From positions 62,001 through 126,000 of the forward strand of contig NZ_CAKMMW010000004.1 in the NCBI RefSeq assembly GCF_927798215.1: a DNA stretch of 64,000 nucleotides, read 5' to 3'. The translations under genes and the position numbers were made by a program. The notes below the pieces were generated by a model. The model was not told the DNA's origin. It saw only the letters and a list, made by a program, of their open reading frames with translations, and ran no database searches. This document shows, piece after piece, positions 50,751 through 58,841 of this stretch. Origin of the DNA: Paenibacillus_E allorhizoplanae. GTDB lineage: Bacteria; Bacillota; Bacilli; Paenibacillales; NBRC-103111. Position 1 is the first letter of the stretch. Each line of letters opens with the position of its first letter.

Positions 50751-51725
50751 TTATGGGATTAACAAAATTTTGCCTACACTCTGTCTACTCTCAAGTAATC
50801 GATGCGCCTCAGCGCCATCCTTCAGGGAGAACGTCGTCAGCATATCCATGTTCAGGTTTCCCTCACGCAGTGCTCCAAACAAATCATGAGCCCGCTTAAT
50901 CCGATTATCCAAGCTCGTCACGTGGTTCCAGAGGTCGCCGCCAGTTAATGTTTTGGAGGTATCCATCAGCATTCTTGGATCCACAGGTTCGGGATCGCCG
51001 CCAGCCATGCCATAGAATACAACAGTGCCCTTGATTCGGACAGCGGCAAAGCTATCCATTAAGGTGGAGCCTACCGAATCATAAGCTACTTGTACACCGT
51101 TCTTTCCATTTGACCACTGTAACACTTCCTGAACCCAGTCCGTGGAATAGAGGATAACCTCATCGGCTCCTGCGTCTAGCGCGACTTGCTTTTTGGCTTC
51201 GGATGAGGTGAGTCCGATCACCTTTGCACCTTTCCTTTTGCACAATTGGATCAAAAGCTGACCCACACCGCCTGCAGCGGCATGGATCAGAACTTCATCC
51301 CCAGCCTGGACACGATAGCTGTCGTTCACCAAGTAATGCGCTGTCATGCCTTGCAGAAGTAGGCCCGCCGCATGTTCAAACGAGATGTCCACTGGCAGCG
51401 GAATCGCCCGATCGACAGGAACAGCGACTAGCTCCGCATTTGCAAAGGGCACGTCAGCAAAAGCGATCCGATCACCGATTTGAATATGCTGGATGTGTTT
51501 AGGCACGCTTTCGACGATCCCAGCCCCTTCATAACCGAGAATATACGGCGGCTTCCCAGCCAAATGATAATTCCCTTTGCGACGATAGACGTCCGCGAAA
51601 TTAAGACCTATCGCTTTCGTCCTTACCAGAATTTGATCCCCATGTATCATAGGGTCTGGCATCTCTTTATATTGGAGAACTTCGGGACCCCCGAATTGTT
51701 CGAAAATTAATGCTTTCATAAGCAA
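50751..51725 (-). CDS. qor: Zinc-independent quinone oxidoreductase (MDR family)
   Basis: The 324-residue protein is a medium-chain dehydrogenase/reductase of the NADPH:quinone reductase type. MKALIFEQFGGPEVLQYKEM is the family start, GLNFADVYRRKGNY the substrate side, and HAAAGGVGQLLIQLCKRKGA the NADPH loop. The zinc ligands of alcohol dehydrogenases are missing. ATG 51725 or ATG 51719 may be used. It is a single-gene unit; it probably detoxifies quinones or enones. Confidence 0.92.
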   Translation of the reverse strand: MLMKALIFEQFGGPEVLQYKEMPDPMIHGDQILVRTKAIGLNFADVYRRKGNYHLAGKPPYILGYEGAGIVESVPKHIQHIQIGDRIAFADVPFANAELVAVPVDRAIPLPVDISFEHAAGLLLQGMTAHYLVNDSYRVQAGDEVLIHAAAGGVGQLLIQLCKRKGAKVIGLTSSEAKKQVALDAGADEVILYSTDWVQEVLQWSNGKNGVQVAYDSVGSTLMDSFAAVRIKGTVVFYGMAGGDPEPVDPRMLMDTSKTLTGGDLWNHVTSLDNRIKRAHDLFGALREGNLNMDMLTTFSLKDGAEAHRLLESRQSVGKILLIP

Positions 51726-51776
51726 CCTCCCACGCTTAATTAACCGTTGTTATTTTAACATATCGGATTGCAGATC

Positions 51777-51820
51777 CAAAAAAAGTGCCTCCAACCGCTC
51801 TTCAGCGAATGGAGACACTT
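51777..51820 (-). terminator. Terminator after the GGDEF-EAL gene
   Basis: AAGTG-C-CTCCA pairs with TGGAG-A-CACTT, with inner CGCT/AGCG; a run of seven T residues follows on the minus strand. Confidence 0.85.
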
Positions 51821-51825
51821 GGATA

Positions 51826-53472
51826 TTAATGTGTTATAAAAGCGTTGTGAGTAGGCAGTTCCGTATACGGCACGGGTTTATTGATGTAATAGCCTTGAAT
51901 ACCCCAGCACTGCATGTCGGCTAGCATATAGAAATGATCACTCGTTTCAATGCCTTCCGCAACAACGAGTAAATTCAATGCTTTTGCCATGGCAAGAATA
52001 GCCGCGATCAATGGCACATTGCCTTCTGCGATGAAAATACGGTCGATCTTCAGCTTGTCAATCGGCAGCTGCGTTAGCATACTTAGCGATGAATACCCCG
52101 TTCCGAAGTCATCCAATGCGATGGTGAAGCCTGCATTTCGCAACTTACCCAGAATGAGTTGTACTTCTTGCAGCGAATGCAATGTCGTACTTTCTGTAAT
52201 TTCAAGTTCCATGGCGGTTGGGTTCACACCCTCCTCCTGCAAAATTTGCAAGACTTGGGCAACAAAATTCATTTCATTGAGTTGGATGCGAGAGATATTG
52301 ACCGATATTTTGAACAAAGGACCGTACATATCTTTCAACTGATGCCAATCCTTGCAAGCTTGACGAATTACCCAATAGCCGATAGGCACGATTAGCCCTG
52401 TTTTCTCCGCAATCGGAATAAAGTCTCCTGGCTGTATATAACTGCCATTCTCGCTATGCCATCTGAGGAGCGCTTCCGCACCAATCGCCATACCTGAGGC
52501 TGGATTATAAATAAGCTGATAATGCAAATGAAGTTCGTCCTTATCCATCGCTTGCGAAAGGGCTAACTCATGGATGAAATTTTCAACATGATCGTATCTA
52601 GAAGAGGCTTCATATAAATGATAGCGCTTACGACCCATTCCTTTCGCTGTGTACAAAGCAATATCAGCTTGCTTTAGCAGATCTTGAATCGTTTCATCCT
52701 GCTTTCGCTTGGCAATCCCGATACTCACACTCACTTTCACTGCATGTTCATCTACGCGGAAAGGTTCATGGAAAAGCCCGCTCAACTGCTCCGCTGTCTC
52801 TTCTATTAGAGTGGAAGGTATGGAATCCACGACTACGAATTCATCACCACCTAAGCGAACAAGTGAATAACGGCTATCACCAAATACTTCAATCAGCCGA
52901 CAAGCAACTTCAACAAGTACCGAGTCTCCAGCCTGATGGCCGAAGGTATCATTTATATTTTTGAAATTGTCCAAGTCCATTAAATAAATCGTTGGCGGCT
53001 CCACCACATGCTCAAGTAAATATCTACGATTGAACAGGTTAGAGAGATCATCTTGATAGGCATAATTGTACAGAATATTCTCATGCTGTTTGCGCTCTGT
53101 AATATCACGTGTCACTGAAAAAATAAAACTAGCATTCCCATGTTCGTCCAAAATAGGTGTTAAAATGCTCTCGCCGCTTAGATTCCCGTTAGGTAATATA
53201 ACGCCATCCTCGTATCGAATCGTCCGACGTTCATCAACTACTCTGGCATATTTATTATATAAGTAATCTGCCATTTGGCTCGAATTCGATTCGAAAAAAG
53301 TTGTTCCCATTTGATCCATCGTGATTCCACTAAATTTCGTTGCGGCATTGTTAACGTAATAATACGTGATCTCCGCACCTGTCACTTTCATAATGTAAAT
53401 AGAGTCTTCAATACCATCCAGCATCATTTGCAGTAAATTCAAATCCAATGTTGTCGTTGCAGGAATTGTCAT
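51826..53472 (-). CDS. PAS-GGDEF-EAL cyclic-di-GMP enzyme
   Basis: The 548-residue cytosolic protein has a PAS domain (about 10-130, ending FIFSVTRDITERKQHE), a GGDEF domain with intact RLGGDEFVV (about 135-290), and an EAL domain (about 305-545). EAL residues are all kept: GAEALLRWH, VNISRIQL, MELEITEST, IALDDFGTGYSSL, KIDRIF, VAEGIET and GYYINKP. It can therefore in principle both make and degrade cyclic-di-GMP, with the PAS domain setting the balance. It has no membrane segment. It is a single gene with its own terminator. Confidence 0.95.
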   Translation of the reverse strand: MTIPATTTLDLNLLQMMLDGIEDSIYIMKVTGAEITYYYVNNAATKFSGITMDQMGTTFFESNSSQMADYLYNKYARVVDERRTIRYEDGVILPNGNLSGESILTPILDEHGNASFIFSVTRDITERKQHENILYNYAYQDDLSNLFNRRYLLEHVVEPPTIYLMDLDNFKNINDTFGHQAGDSVLVEVACRLIEVFGDSRYSLVRLGGDEFVVVDSIPSTLIEETAEQLSGLFHEPFRVDEHAVKVSVSIGIAKRKQDETIQDLLKQADIALYTAKGMGRKRYHLYEASSRYDHVENFIHELALSQAMDKDELHLHYQLIYNPASGMAIGAEALLRWHSENGSYIQPGDFIPIAEKTGLIVPIGYWVIRQACKDWHQLKDMYGPLFKISVNISRIQLNEMNFVAQVLQILQEEGVNPTAMELEITESTTLHSLQEVQLILGKLRNAGFTIALDDFGTGYSSLSMLTQLPIDKLKIDRIFIAEGNVPLIAAILAMAKALNLLVVAEGIETSDHFYMLADMQCWGIQGYYINKPVPYTELPTHNAFITH

Positions 53473-53579
53473 CCGTTGGACTCCTTTATCCGAATAACCT
53501 AAGCTTTATGCCCACTATGGGTCGATTGTACTATCTATTCGACATAAATCTTTCGTATCCTTCCTAAGTAGTTCTATAA

Positions 53580-53668
53580 TCACCATTCTAGCCATAAAGC
53601 GATATGAATAATTAACACCAAAGTAGCATAGACCGCTGCCACCAAAACAATCGTTTTGTGCTAATCAT
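53580..53668 (-). pseudogene. Possible small membrane peptide gene with one-base frameshift
   Basis: In the gap 53473-53759, GGAGG (53679-53683) lies 10 nt ahead of ATG 53668. The frame opens MISTK and ends after 18 codons. One base more in the AAAA run after codon 4 would join it to a hydrophobic frame, TIVLVAAVYATLVLIIHIAL, ending WLEW and a stop at 53580-53582. The result would be a 29-residue single-span peptide. It may be a broken gene, a sequencing error in the homopolymer, a programmed slip, or chance. Confidence 0.35.
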
Positions 53669-53759
53669 AATCGTTTTGCCTCCTTATTCGAAAGTACCGA
53701 GAAGCTTACAATTACCTTAAGCAAGTAATAAAAGCTAGTAAATACGGGAGGTTACACAC

Positions 53760-54524
53760 ATGATAACAAAAGGAAATCCATTCTCACTCGCTCAATATGT
53801 CAACGAAGGCTATAGTGGTCCAATGCAGGGACTTTCGCTTGAAGAATCTGATATGTACTATAACCGTTTCTTTGAGGTCATCGAACAGAATAAATTTGAA
53901 CCTGGTCCTACCAAAATGAATCTATCCGCCTGGCATCAACGGCATCATTGGGCCTATACGCTAGCTACGCATCCAAGTATCGTTAACGCGATGAAGCAGA
54001 TTCTTGGAGATGACTTGGTGTTGTGGGCCATGCATTTCTGGTACAAAGAGCCTAATAATGATAAGTTCATTCCGTGGCACCAAGATATCAACTATTGGCC
54101 GATGGAGCCGGCGATCAATGCGACCGCCTGGGTGAGTTTAGGGTGGTCAATTCGTGAAAATGGTTGTCTTCGCGTGATTCCTGGCACACACAAATCATTC
54201 GTCGAGCATGTTTCAACGGGAACAGATCAAAGTGCTTTTGAGCAAGGATTACCAGCGGAGTCGATCGATGAATCATTAGCCATAGATCTTGAGATGTCAC
54301 CGGGTCAGATTGCCTTCTTCAATGAAGCTACCTTCCATGGTTCTGAAAATAACAAATCGAATATACCGCGTGTAGCCTTCTCAGTTCGCTATACAACACC
54401 AGAGGTTAAGTTCAAAATCGACGAGTGGGGCGGCGACACCTCGCGCATTCGTACCTTCCTCGTGAACGGTGAGGATCGGTTGAACCGAAACGAAGATATT
54501 AAGGGCGTCGTGCCTCAGGATTAG
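53760..54524 (+). CDS. Phytanoyl-CoA dioxygenase (PhyH) family protein
   Basis: The 254-residue protein is an Fe(II)/2-oxoglutarate-dependent dioxygenase of the PhyH type. The first iron ligands lie in FIPWHQDINYWP (HxD), the distal histidine in NEATFHGSENNKS, and GCLRVIPGTHK is the family turn. GGGAGG lies 8 nt ahead of the ATG. An AraC-family regulator is encoded 82 bp downstream on the same strand. The substrate is unknown. Confidence 0.9.
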   Translation: MITKGNPFSLAQYVNEGYSGPMQGLSLEESDMYYNRFFEVIEQNKFEPGPTKMNLSAWHQRHHWAYTLATHPSIVNAMKQILGDDLVLWAMHFWYKEPNNDKFIPWHQDINYWPMEPAINATAWVSLGWSIRENGCLRVIPGTHKSFVEHVSTGTDQSAFEQGLPAESIDESLAIDLEMSPGQIAFFNEATFHGSENNKSNIPRVAFSVRYTTPEVKFKIDEWGGDTSRIRTFLVNGEDRLNRNEDIKGVVPQD

Positions 54525-54606
54525 ATAGGAAATCGTTGCCACCTCTGCATCCAGGCATGATAGAATAATAGGAACAGACAAGATCCGTGGTGCGGAGGGA
54601 TGCGCA

Positions 54607-55437
54607 TTGAATTCTTTTCAAATGATGATCGAGGCGTTGGAGATTCGATTTCTGCATATTACACAGTATCAACTTGATTATCGTTGGCAGGCCAAAGAGC
54701 GCAAACTACGTCACTGTGTGATGTGGTTTGTGCATAAGGGAAGCTTTCAGCTTGCAATTGATCAAGCTTCCATGCGGTGCAATGTAGGCCAGATCATCAT
54801 TTTGCCAGCCCATAGCACGATTAGTTTTCATGCCATTTCGGATGAATTATTGCTAACAAGCATTAACTTCGATGCCGAGATCTCCTTAGTTAGCAATCGC
54901 AGCTGGGTGCAGCTTCTGAATCTTCCGAGTTTATTTGAGGATAAGGCCAGCAAGATTGAGCGTATTGTCCACGAAATGCTTATTCCTGAGAATGATGAGA
55001 CAGCTTATGTTCATCTTCTGCAGCAGTCATCATTGCTTCGAATTTTGTATGAGCTTCTGCGTACAGAAAATGTGGCGGATTCCAGCTCCAGTTACTCACA
55101 CTTGGACAAGCGCATCCATACCATCATCCATTTTCTTCATGCGCATCCGCAACAGATGCCTGAAATCAAAGAGTTAGCTGAGCTTGTTCAGCTGAGTGAT
55201 TCTCATTTGCGCAAATTGTTTATCAAACAAACCGGACAGGCGCCGCTCCATTTCGTGCACAGCATCAAAATTGAACAAGCCAAAAAGCTCCTCGCGACTA
55301 GCGTGAAGCCCATTTCTCAAATTTCTTATGAGCTCGGCATCGAGAATGCGAACTATTTCTCTCGCATGTTCAAAATCAAAACCAGCTTAACTCCGCTGCA
55401 GTATCGGCAGCAATTTGGGCTATGGTTGAACGATTAG
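54607..55437 (+). CDS. AraC-family regulator
   Basis: Translation starts at TTG 54607, 8 nt behind GGAGG, giving 276 residues. An N-terminal cupin sensor (SMRCNVGQIIILPAHSTISFHA) precedes the double helix-turn-helix (EIKELAELVQLSDSHLRKLF; QISYELGIENANYFSRMFKI). It follows the PhyH gene and converges on the heparinase-like gene. It may control the PhyH gene, the heparinase gene (which has direct-repeat elements at 57394-57433), or both. Confidence 0.9.
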   Translation: MNSFQMMIEALEIRFLHITQYQLDYRWQAKERKLRHCVMWFVHKGSFQLAIDQASMRCNVGQIIILPAHSTISFHAISDELLLTSINFDAEISLVSNRSWVQLLNLPSLFEDKASKIERIVHEMLIPENDETAYVHLLQQSSLLRILYELLRTENVADSSSSYSHLDKRIHTIIHFLHAHPQQMPEIKELAELVQLSDSHLRKLFIKQTGQAPLHFVHSIKIEQAKKLLATSVKPISQISYELGIENANYFSRMFKIKTSLTPLQYRQQFGLWLND

Positions 55438-55459
55438 AATTGGCTTTCGGAACGTGAAT

Positions 55460-55520
55460 CCTACAGCTAATTCGGGATGATCTCTGCATTTGCAGCTGAA
55501 ACCCGAAATATAGCTGTAGG
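55460..55520. repeat. Long intergenic hairpin between convergent genes
   Basis: CCTACAGCTA (55460-55469) pairs with TAGCTGTAGG (55511-55520), and TTCGGG (55471-55476) with CCCGAA (55502-55507). It could end transcription both ways. Its outer part resembles the repeat at 46973 on the other strand. Confidence 0.6.
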
Positions 55521-55547
55521 TTTTCCAGTTAAATGTAATTCTCTTCT

Positions 55548-57371
55548 CTACGCAAGCTCCAACGTAACCCCTATACTCACCTGCTCTCCCACCTCAGCCG
55601 CAGATAGATCAATTAAGTAGACAAGTTCTGTCCCGCCCTCGTGATTCTCATGTTTCACGGATTGAATCGAAGCCTTCAGCACTTTCGCATCATATCGAAT
55701 CAATTGCTGTTGCTTACCCAAACCAAGCTCCAACCGAATTTCACCTTCCTTCACGATTACTGGCTTATGCTGTGTAACGAAACGTTCCGTTACTGAAGCG
55801 CCTGACTCACGGAACTCAAAAGAATCCAAGATCGTCAGCTTGCCTTGCAATTTATCAAATTCGAAGTTTCGCTCAAGCCTCTCAAGTAGTGGCACGTCAT
55901 AGGCTTGACTGAGCTCAAGACTGAACTTGTCACTCGCATCCGTACATTCCGCAACAAGTACCTGCGCACGATGCTGGATACCCGCTTCCTGGTGTTTACC
56001 ATTGATGATTGGCACGCTATGACCCGACGAACTGTTACAAAGGATCGAGTATCGCTCCTCACCAAAATATTGTTTGGTGTATAAGCCCGCTCCCAAATCT
56101 TCCAACCATCTGACCCCATCCACGATCCATAGGAAATGTCCGATGTCATTGTGATTATGGGGCTCATCATTATGCCCCCCTTTGGCTGCAAAGCTAACGA
56201 GCTTGTTGCCCACCTTCGCCCGGCTCACCATCCATTGTGCTTCTGGCAAGAAATCCGTTTGCAACGGCATTTCTTCACGTTCACGAAGCAAAGCTTCATT
56301 CAACCACACCACGTTCCGTACGGCACTAGCGAAGCGACCACAATGGTCAATCGTCACTGGCTGATTGTCCAATGTTGGAATCCGAATCTCGGCAAACTGT
56401 TCGCACAAGCGGCTGAAGATGCCAATTTGAATGCCATTGTTCCGTGAGCAGTCAGAGAAATTAGCAATATGGTTGCCCTGCAGGAAGCAGGTTTGTGGGA
56501 ATTGAGCAACTCTGCGAGCTTTGGCACTCGATTGGAGAATATCCACTTTGCCGCCTGTACGCTGCTTTAGAAGTTCACTAAAGTAGACGTAATAGCCGAA
56601 GCCATAATACCAGTAACCCAATCCTTCCAAGCAGGCCCCTTCTTCTGAAAACCCCTCAAGAAAGCAATCCATCGATTCGAGTACTCGCGCAATGACAGGC
56701 ATCAGCGTTTTCGAATCCTGAATAAGGTAAATGGCCGTCATACCGATATTCCCCGCACAAACAGCGGACCAATTGATATCGCACGTTTCCCACCAATAAG
56801 CTCTCTTGAGTGTCACATAAGGCTCGAGAACCCGCGCCATAATCTCGCGTTGAACCCTTCTTACCACAAGACCATTTAACTGAGCTTGGAACAAATGGCA
56901 AGTCTCACTCAACGCATGGGACGTTTCTGAAGCAAATAAATCAATATGTTGGTATTCTTCTCCCTCTGCGGCAGCATCATGATTCATCAGATGAGCTGGC
57001 AGACACCATGTATATTCATCACAAATAGCCCAAATTGTATCTTCTAAAGCGGGCAGATAAGGTTCAACGCCATCCTTTAGCGCCGCCACGACCAATGCCG
57101 CTAACCGTCGACGACGATCGAAATAGAGTGCTTCGAATTCGATGCGCGTTCCCTTTGAACGATACAAATCCCACTCTCTAAAGGGTAATGCTGCAATCGG
57201 CTTGCTCTGGAACTCCTTAACTAATGGTGAAATCTCGTTATAGACAGTAGTAAGTAATGGACTCTCCGTATGCCTTATTGGTGTTGTAGACACCTGTAAA
57301 GCTTCGTGGAATAAACGGCCATGATTGCTTTCAGCTTCTAGCAACGCTTCTAATAGATATCGACTATTCAT
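55548..57371 (-). CDS. Heparinase II/III family lyase-like protein
   Basis: The 607-residue protein has an N-terminal alpha/alpha toroid (about 1-330, with CLEGLGYWYYGFGYYVYF) and a C-terminal beta-sandwich starting near AQWMVSRAKVG. HNDEPHNHNDIGHFLWIVDG is the HxHxDxG motif of heparinase II/III-type lyases (PL12/PL21-like). There is no signal peptide, so it may cut imported uronic-acid oligosaccharides in the cytosol, leaving the unsaturated ends that the GH88 enzyme at 21543-22664 removes. The promoter region has two ACGATTTC elements 32 bp apart. It is followed by the long hairpin at 55460. Confidence 0.85.
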   Translation of the reverse strand: MNSRYLLEALLEAESNHGRLFHEALQVSTTPIRHTESPLLTTVYNEISPLVKEFQSKPIAALPFREWDLYRSKGTRIEFEALYFDRRRRLAALVVAALKDGVEPYLPALEDTIWAICDEYTWCLPAHLMNHDAAAEGEEYQHIDLFASETSHALSETCHLFQAQLNGLVVRRVQREIMARVLEPYVTLKRAYWWETCDINWSAVCAGNIGMTAIYLIQDSKTLMPVIARVLESMDCFLEGFSEEGACLEGLGYWYYGFGYYVYFSELLKQRTGGKVDILQSSAKARRVAQFPQTCFLQGNHIANFSDCSRNNGIQIGIFSRLCEQFAEIRIPTLDNQPVTIDHCGRFASAVRNVVWLNEALLREREEMPLQTDFLPEAQWMVSRAKVGNKLVSFAAKGGHNDEPHNHNDIGHFLWIVDGVRWLEDLGAGLYTKQYFGEERYSILCNSSSGHSVPIINGKHQEAGIQHRAQVLVAECTDASDKFSLELSQAYDVPLLERLERNFEFDKLQGKLTILDSFEFRESGASVTERFVTQHKPVIVKEGEIRLELGLGKQQQLIRYDAKVLKASIQSVKHENHEGGTELVYLIDLSAAEVGEQVSIGVTLELA

Positions 57372-57393
57372 CGTTCTGCCTCCCTATGCGTAT

Positions 57394-57433
57394 ACGATTT
57401 CGTTTACCTTTAAATATACCCGCAAACGATTTC
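57394..57433. promoter_or_regulatory. Paired elements upstream of the heparinase-like gene, 32 bp apart
   Basis: ACGATTTC occurs at 57394-57401 and 57426-57433, spacing 32 bp. The first sits in GTATACGATTTCGTTTAC, a partial palindrome. The paired layout equals that of the GH88 operators in spacing but not in core sequence. An AraC or LacI-type regulator is possible. Confidence 0.4.
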
Positions 57434-57542
57434 AACAAACTAGTCATTATCTTTACCTCTATACGTCAAAAATTGACCTCTTCGCTAATATGAAAAAAGC
57501 CTCTCGCAACAAGCGGAAGCTTTCATCAACCAACCCTATTAA

Positions 57543-58175
57543 TTACTCTGCTGCCCCGACTGCCTTCAGCCATGCATTGGCAATTAAAGCATGTCCAGCA
57601 GGCGTCGGATGCACGCCATCATGCGCCCAGAAAGCGCTGTCAGCTTGTGTTGACGCTTGTGCAAATAATCCATCTAAACATAATAAACGCGCACCGAATT
57701 CTCTTGCTAATTCACGCACAGCGGTAATCTTCGGATCCAAATCTTCTCTCCATAGCTTACGATCTTCTGGTACAGGTAGTACAAAAGGCTCGATAAGAAG
57801 CAACTTTGCTCCTGTGCTTGCGGTTTGATCCAAGAGTTGACGGTATCCCTCTTTAAAAGCCTCCGTTGAAGTCCCTTCATTACGATCATATCTGCGCCAT
57901 GTATCATTGATACCAATATAAATCGAAACGAGATTTGGTTTCAAGTCCAAACAATCTTCTTGCCACCGTCCCTGAAGATCAGGCACACGATTGCCAGAAA
58001 TCCCGCGGTTTAAGAATTTAACTTGTTTCTCTGGATATTTCGCTGAAAACTGAGCAGCTGTCATAAGTGCGTAGCCTTTGCCTAAATCATTACCATTCTC
58101 ACGAATGCGTCCTGCATCCGTAATACTATCCCCTTGAAATAGTACGATATCTCCTTGCTCTAACCATACTGCCAT
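57543..58175 (-). CDS. SGNH/GDSL-family hydrolase
   Basis: The 210-residue protein has all four SGNH blocks: VLFQGDSITDAG (Ser), NRGISGNRV (Gly), YIGINDTW (Asn) and DGVHPTPAGH (Asp/His pair). It has no signal peptide. Such enzymes often remove acetyl groups from sugars, as in rhamnogalacturonan or xylan deacetylation; B. subtilis YesT is of this kind. Next to the heparinase-like gene on the same strand, a role as a carbohydrate esterase on the same oligosaccharide is plausible. AGGAGG precedes the ATG. Confidence 0.88.
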   Translation of the reverse strand: MAVWLEQGDIVLFQGDSITDAGRIRENGNDLGKGYALMTAAQFSAKYPEKQVKFLNRGISGNRVPDLQGRWQEDCLDLKPNLVSIYIGINDTWRRYDRNEGTSTEAFKEGYRQLLDQTASTGAKLLLIEPFVLPVPEDRKLWREDLDPKITAVRELAREFGARLLCLDGLFAQASTQADSAFWAHDGVHPTPAGHALIANAWLKAVGAAE

Positions 58176-58354
58176 TCGAACGAATCCTCCTTTGATTTAC
58201 CACTTCTGTTTCTATTAACAAACATATAATTTCCTCACAAATTATACCATGTCCGAGGGAGCGAGTGTACAACCAATATCAACGAAAGATGTGATGCATT
58301 TTACGTAAAATCCATGGACGATGTTGCTTTGTTTACTAATTTCAGGGATATAGC

Positions 58355-58477
58355 ATGAGCATTCTGCTCACAAATCATCCTGTTTTGGTGATGGCCAAAC
58401 AAGATGCTTGGCAATCTATGTTATGTGTGACATTCATTGGTGGGTTCATCACCTCGCTACTATCTTGCCTTTGGTGA
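58355..58477 (+). pseudogene. Possible GerAB-like germination permease remnant (40 codons)
   Basis: The gap 58176-58542 contains a 40-codon frame behind AGGGA. Its product, MSILLTNHPVLVMAKQDAWQ then SMLCVTFIGGFITSLLSCLW, resembles the early part of GerAB-family spore germination permeases (P-x-L-V, then a QDAW motif opening a membrane helix). A stop lies just upstream in the same frame and the rest of the family is missing, so it looks like a remnant. The match is from memory of the family and could be chance. Confidence 0.35.
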
Positions 58478-58493
58478 ATTTCTTCATTCAAGA

Positions 58494-58536
58494 ACAAAAA
58501 AACCGAGTTGCACACCCACAAGTGTGAACTCGGTCA
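58494..58536 (-). terminator. Terminator after the Spo0E-like gene
   Basis: ACCGAGTT-G-CACAC (58502-58515) pairs with GTGTG-AACTCGGT (58522-58534); a run of seven T residues follows on the minus strand. Confidence 0.85.
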
Positions 58537-58542
58537 ACCTAA

Positions 58543-58713
58543 TTATGCGATGGTTCGGAGAAACAGAAACTGATAATAGGTATTCAAAAGTTCATCCAGC
58601 TCGATAGAAAGTTCCAATACCGTTTCAGACAATAGGCCGTATGTTTGACTAGCAAGATTCAGTTCATTGCGTAATGCCTCAATCTTCTCTTCCAACTCAT
58701 AACGATGTCCCAT
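58543..58713 (-). CDS. Spo0E-like aspartyl-phosphate phosphatase
   Basis: This 56-residue gene is bounded by GGAGGG (58720-58725) 6 nt ahead of ATG 58713 and by a strong terminator. The product is a two-helix protein: MGHRYELEEKIEALRNELNL and then LELSIELDELLNTYYQF. The S-x-E-L-D block (SIELD, about 36-40) followed by an aromatic residue seven positions on is the Spo0E-family signature. These small phosphatases remove phosphate from Spo0A and delay sporulation. A DnaA box lies about 30 bp upstream. The call is from the short signature and size. Confidence 0.75.
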   Translation of the reverse strand: MGHRYELEEKIEALRNELNLASQTYGLLSETVLELSIELDELLNTYYQFLFLRTIA

Positions 58714-58742
58714 ATTGATCCCTCCGATTTCGAAATTCCTAT

Positions 58743-58751
58743 TGTGGATAA
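58743..58751. promoter_or_regulatory. Exact DnaA box upstream of the Spo0E-like gene
   Basis: TGTGGATAA is the reverse complement of the DnaA box TTATCCACA, 30 bp ahead of the ATG. About one such match in a window of this size is expected by chance. Confidence 0.3.
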
Positions 58752-58841
58752 CTCACACGTTTTGTTACCTTTATCATAATTGAATATTGTTAAGAAACTA
58801 TTAGCAAATTACACGAAATTACGAATTTTTACAGAAAATTG

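Noticed and set aside
57500..57535. Terminator after the SGNH gene
   Set aside because: AAAGC...GCTTT with a broken inner stem is too weak to list with confidence, although a T-run follows on the minus strand.
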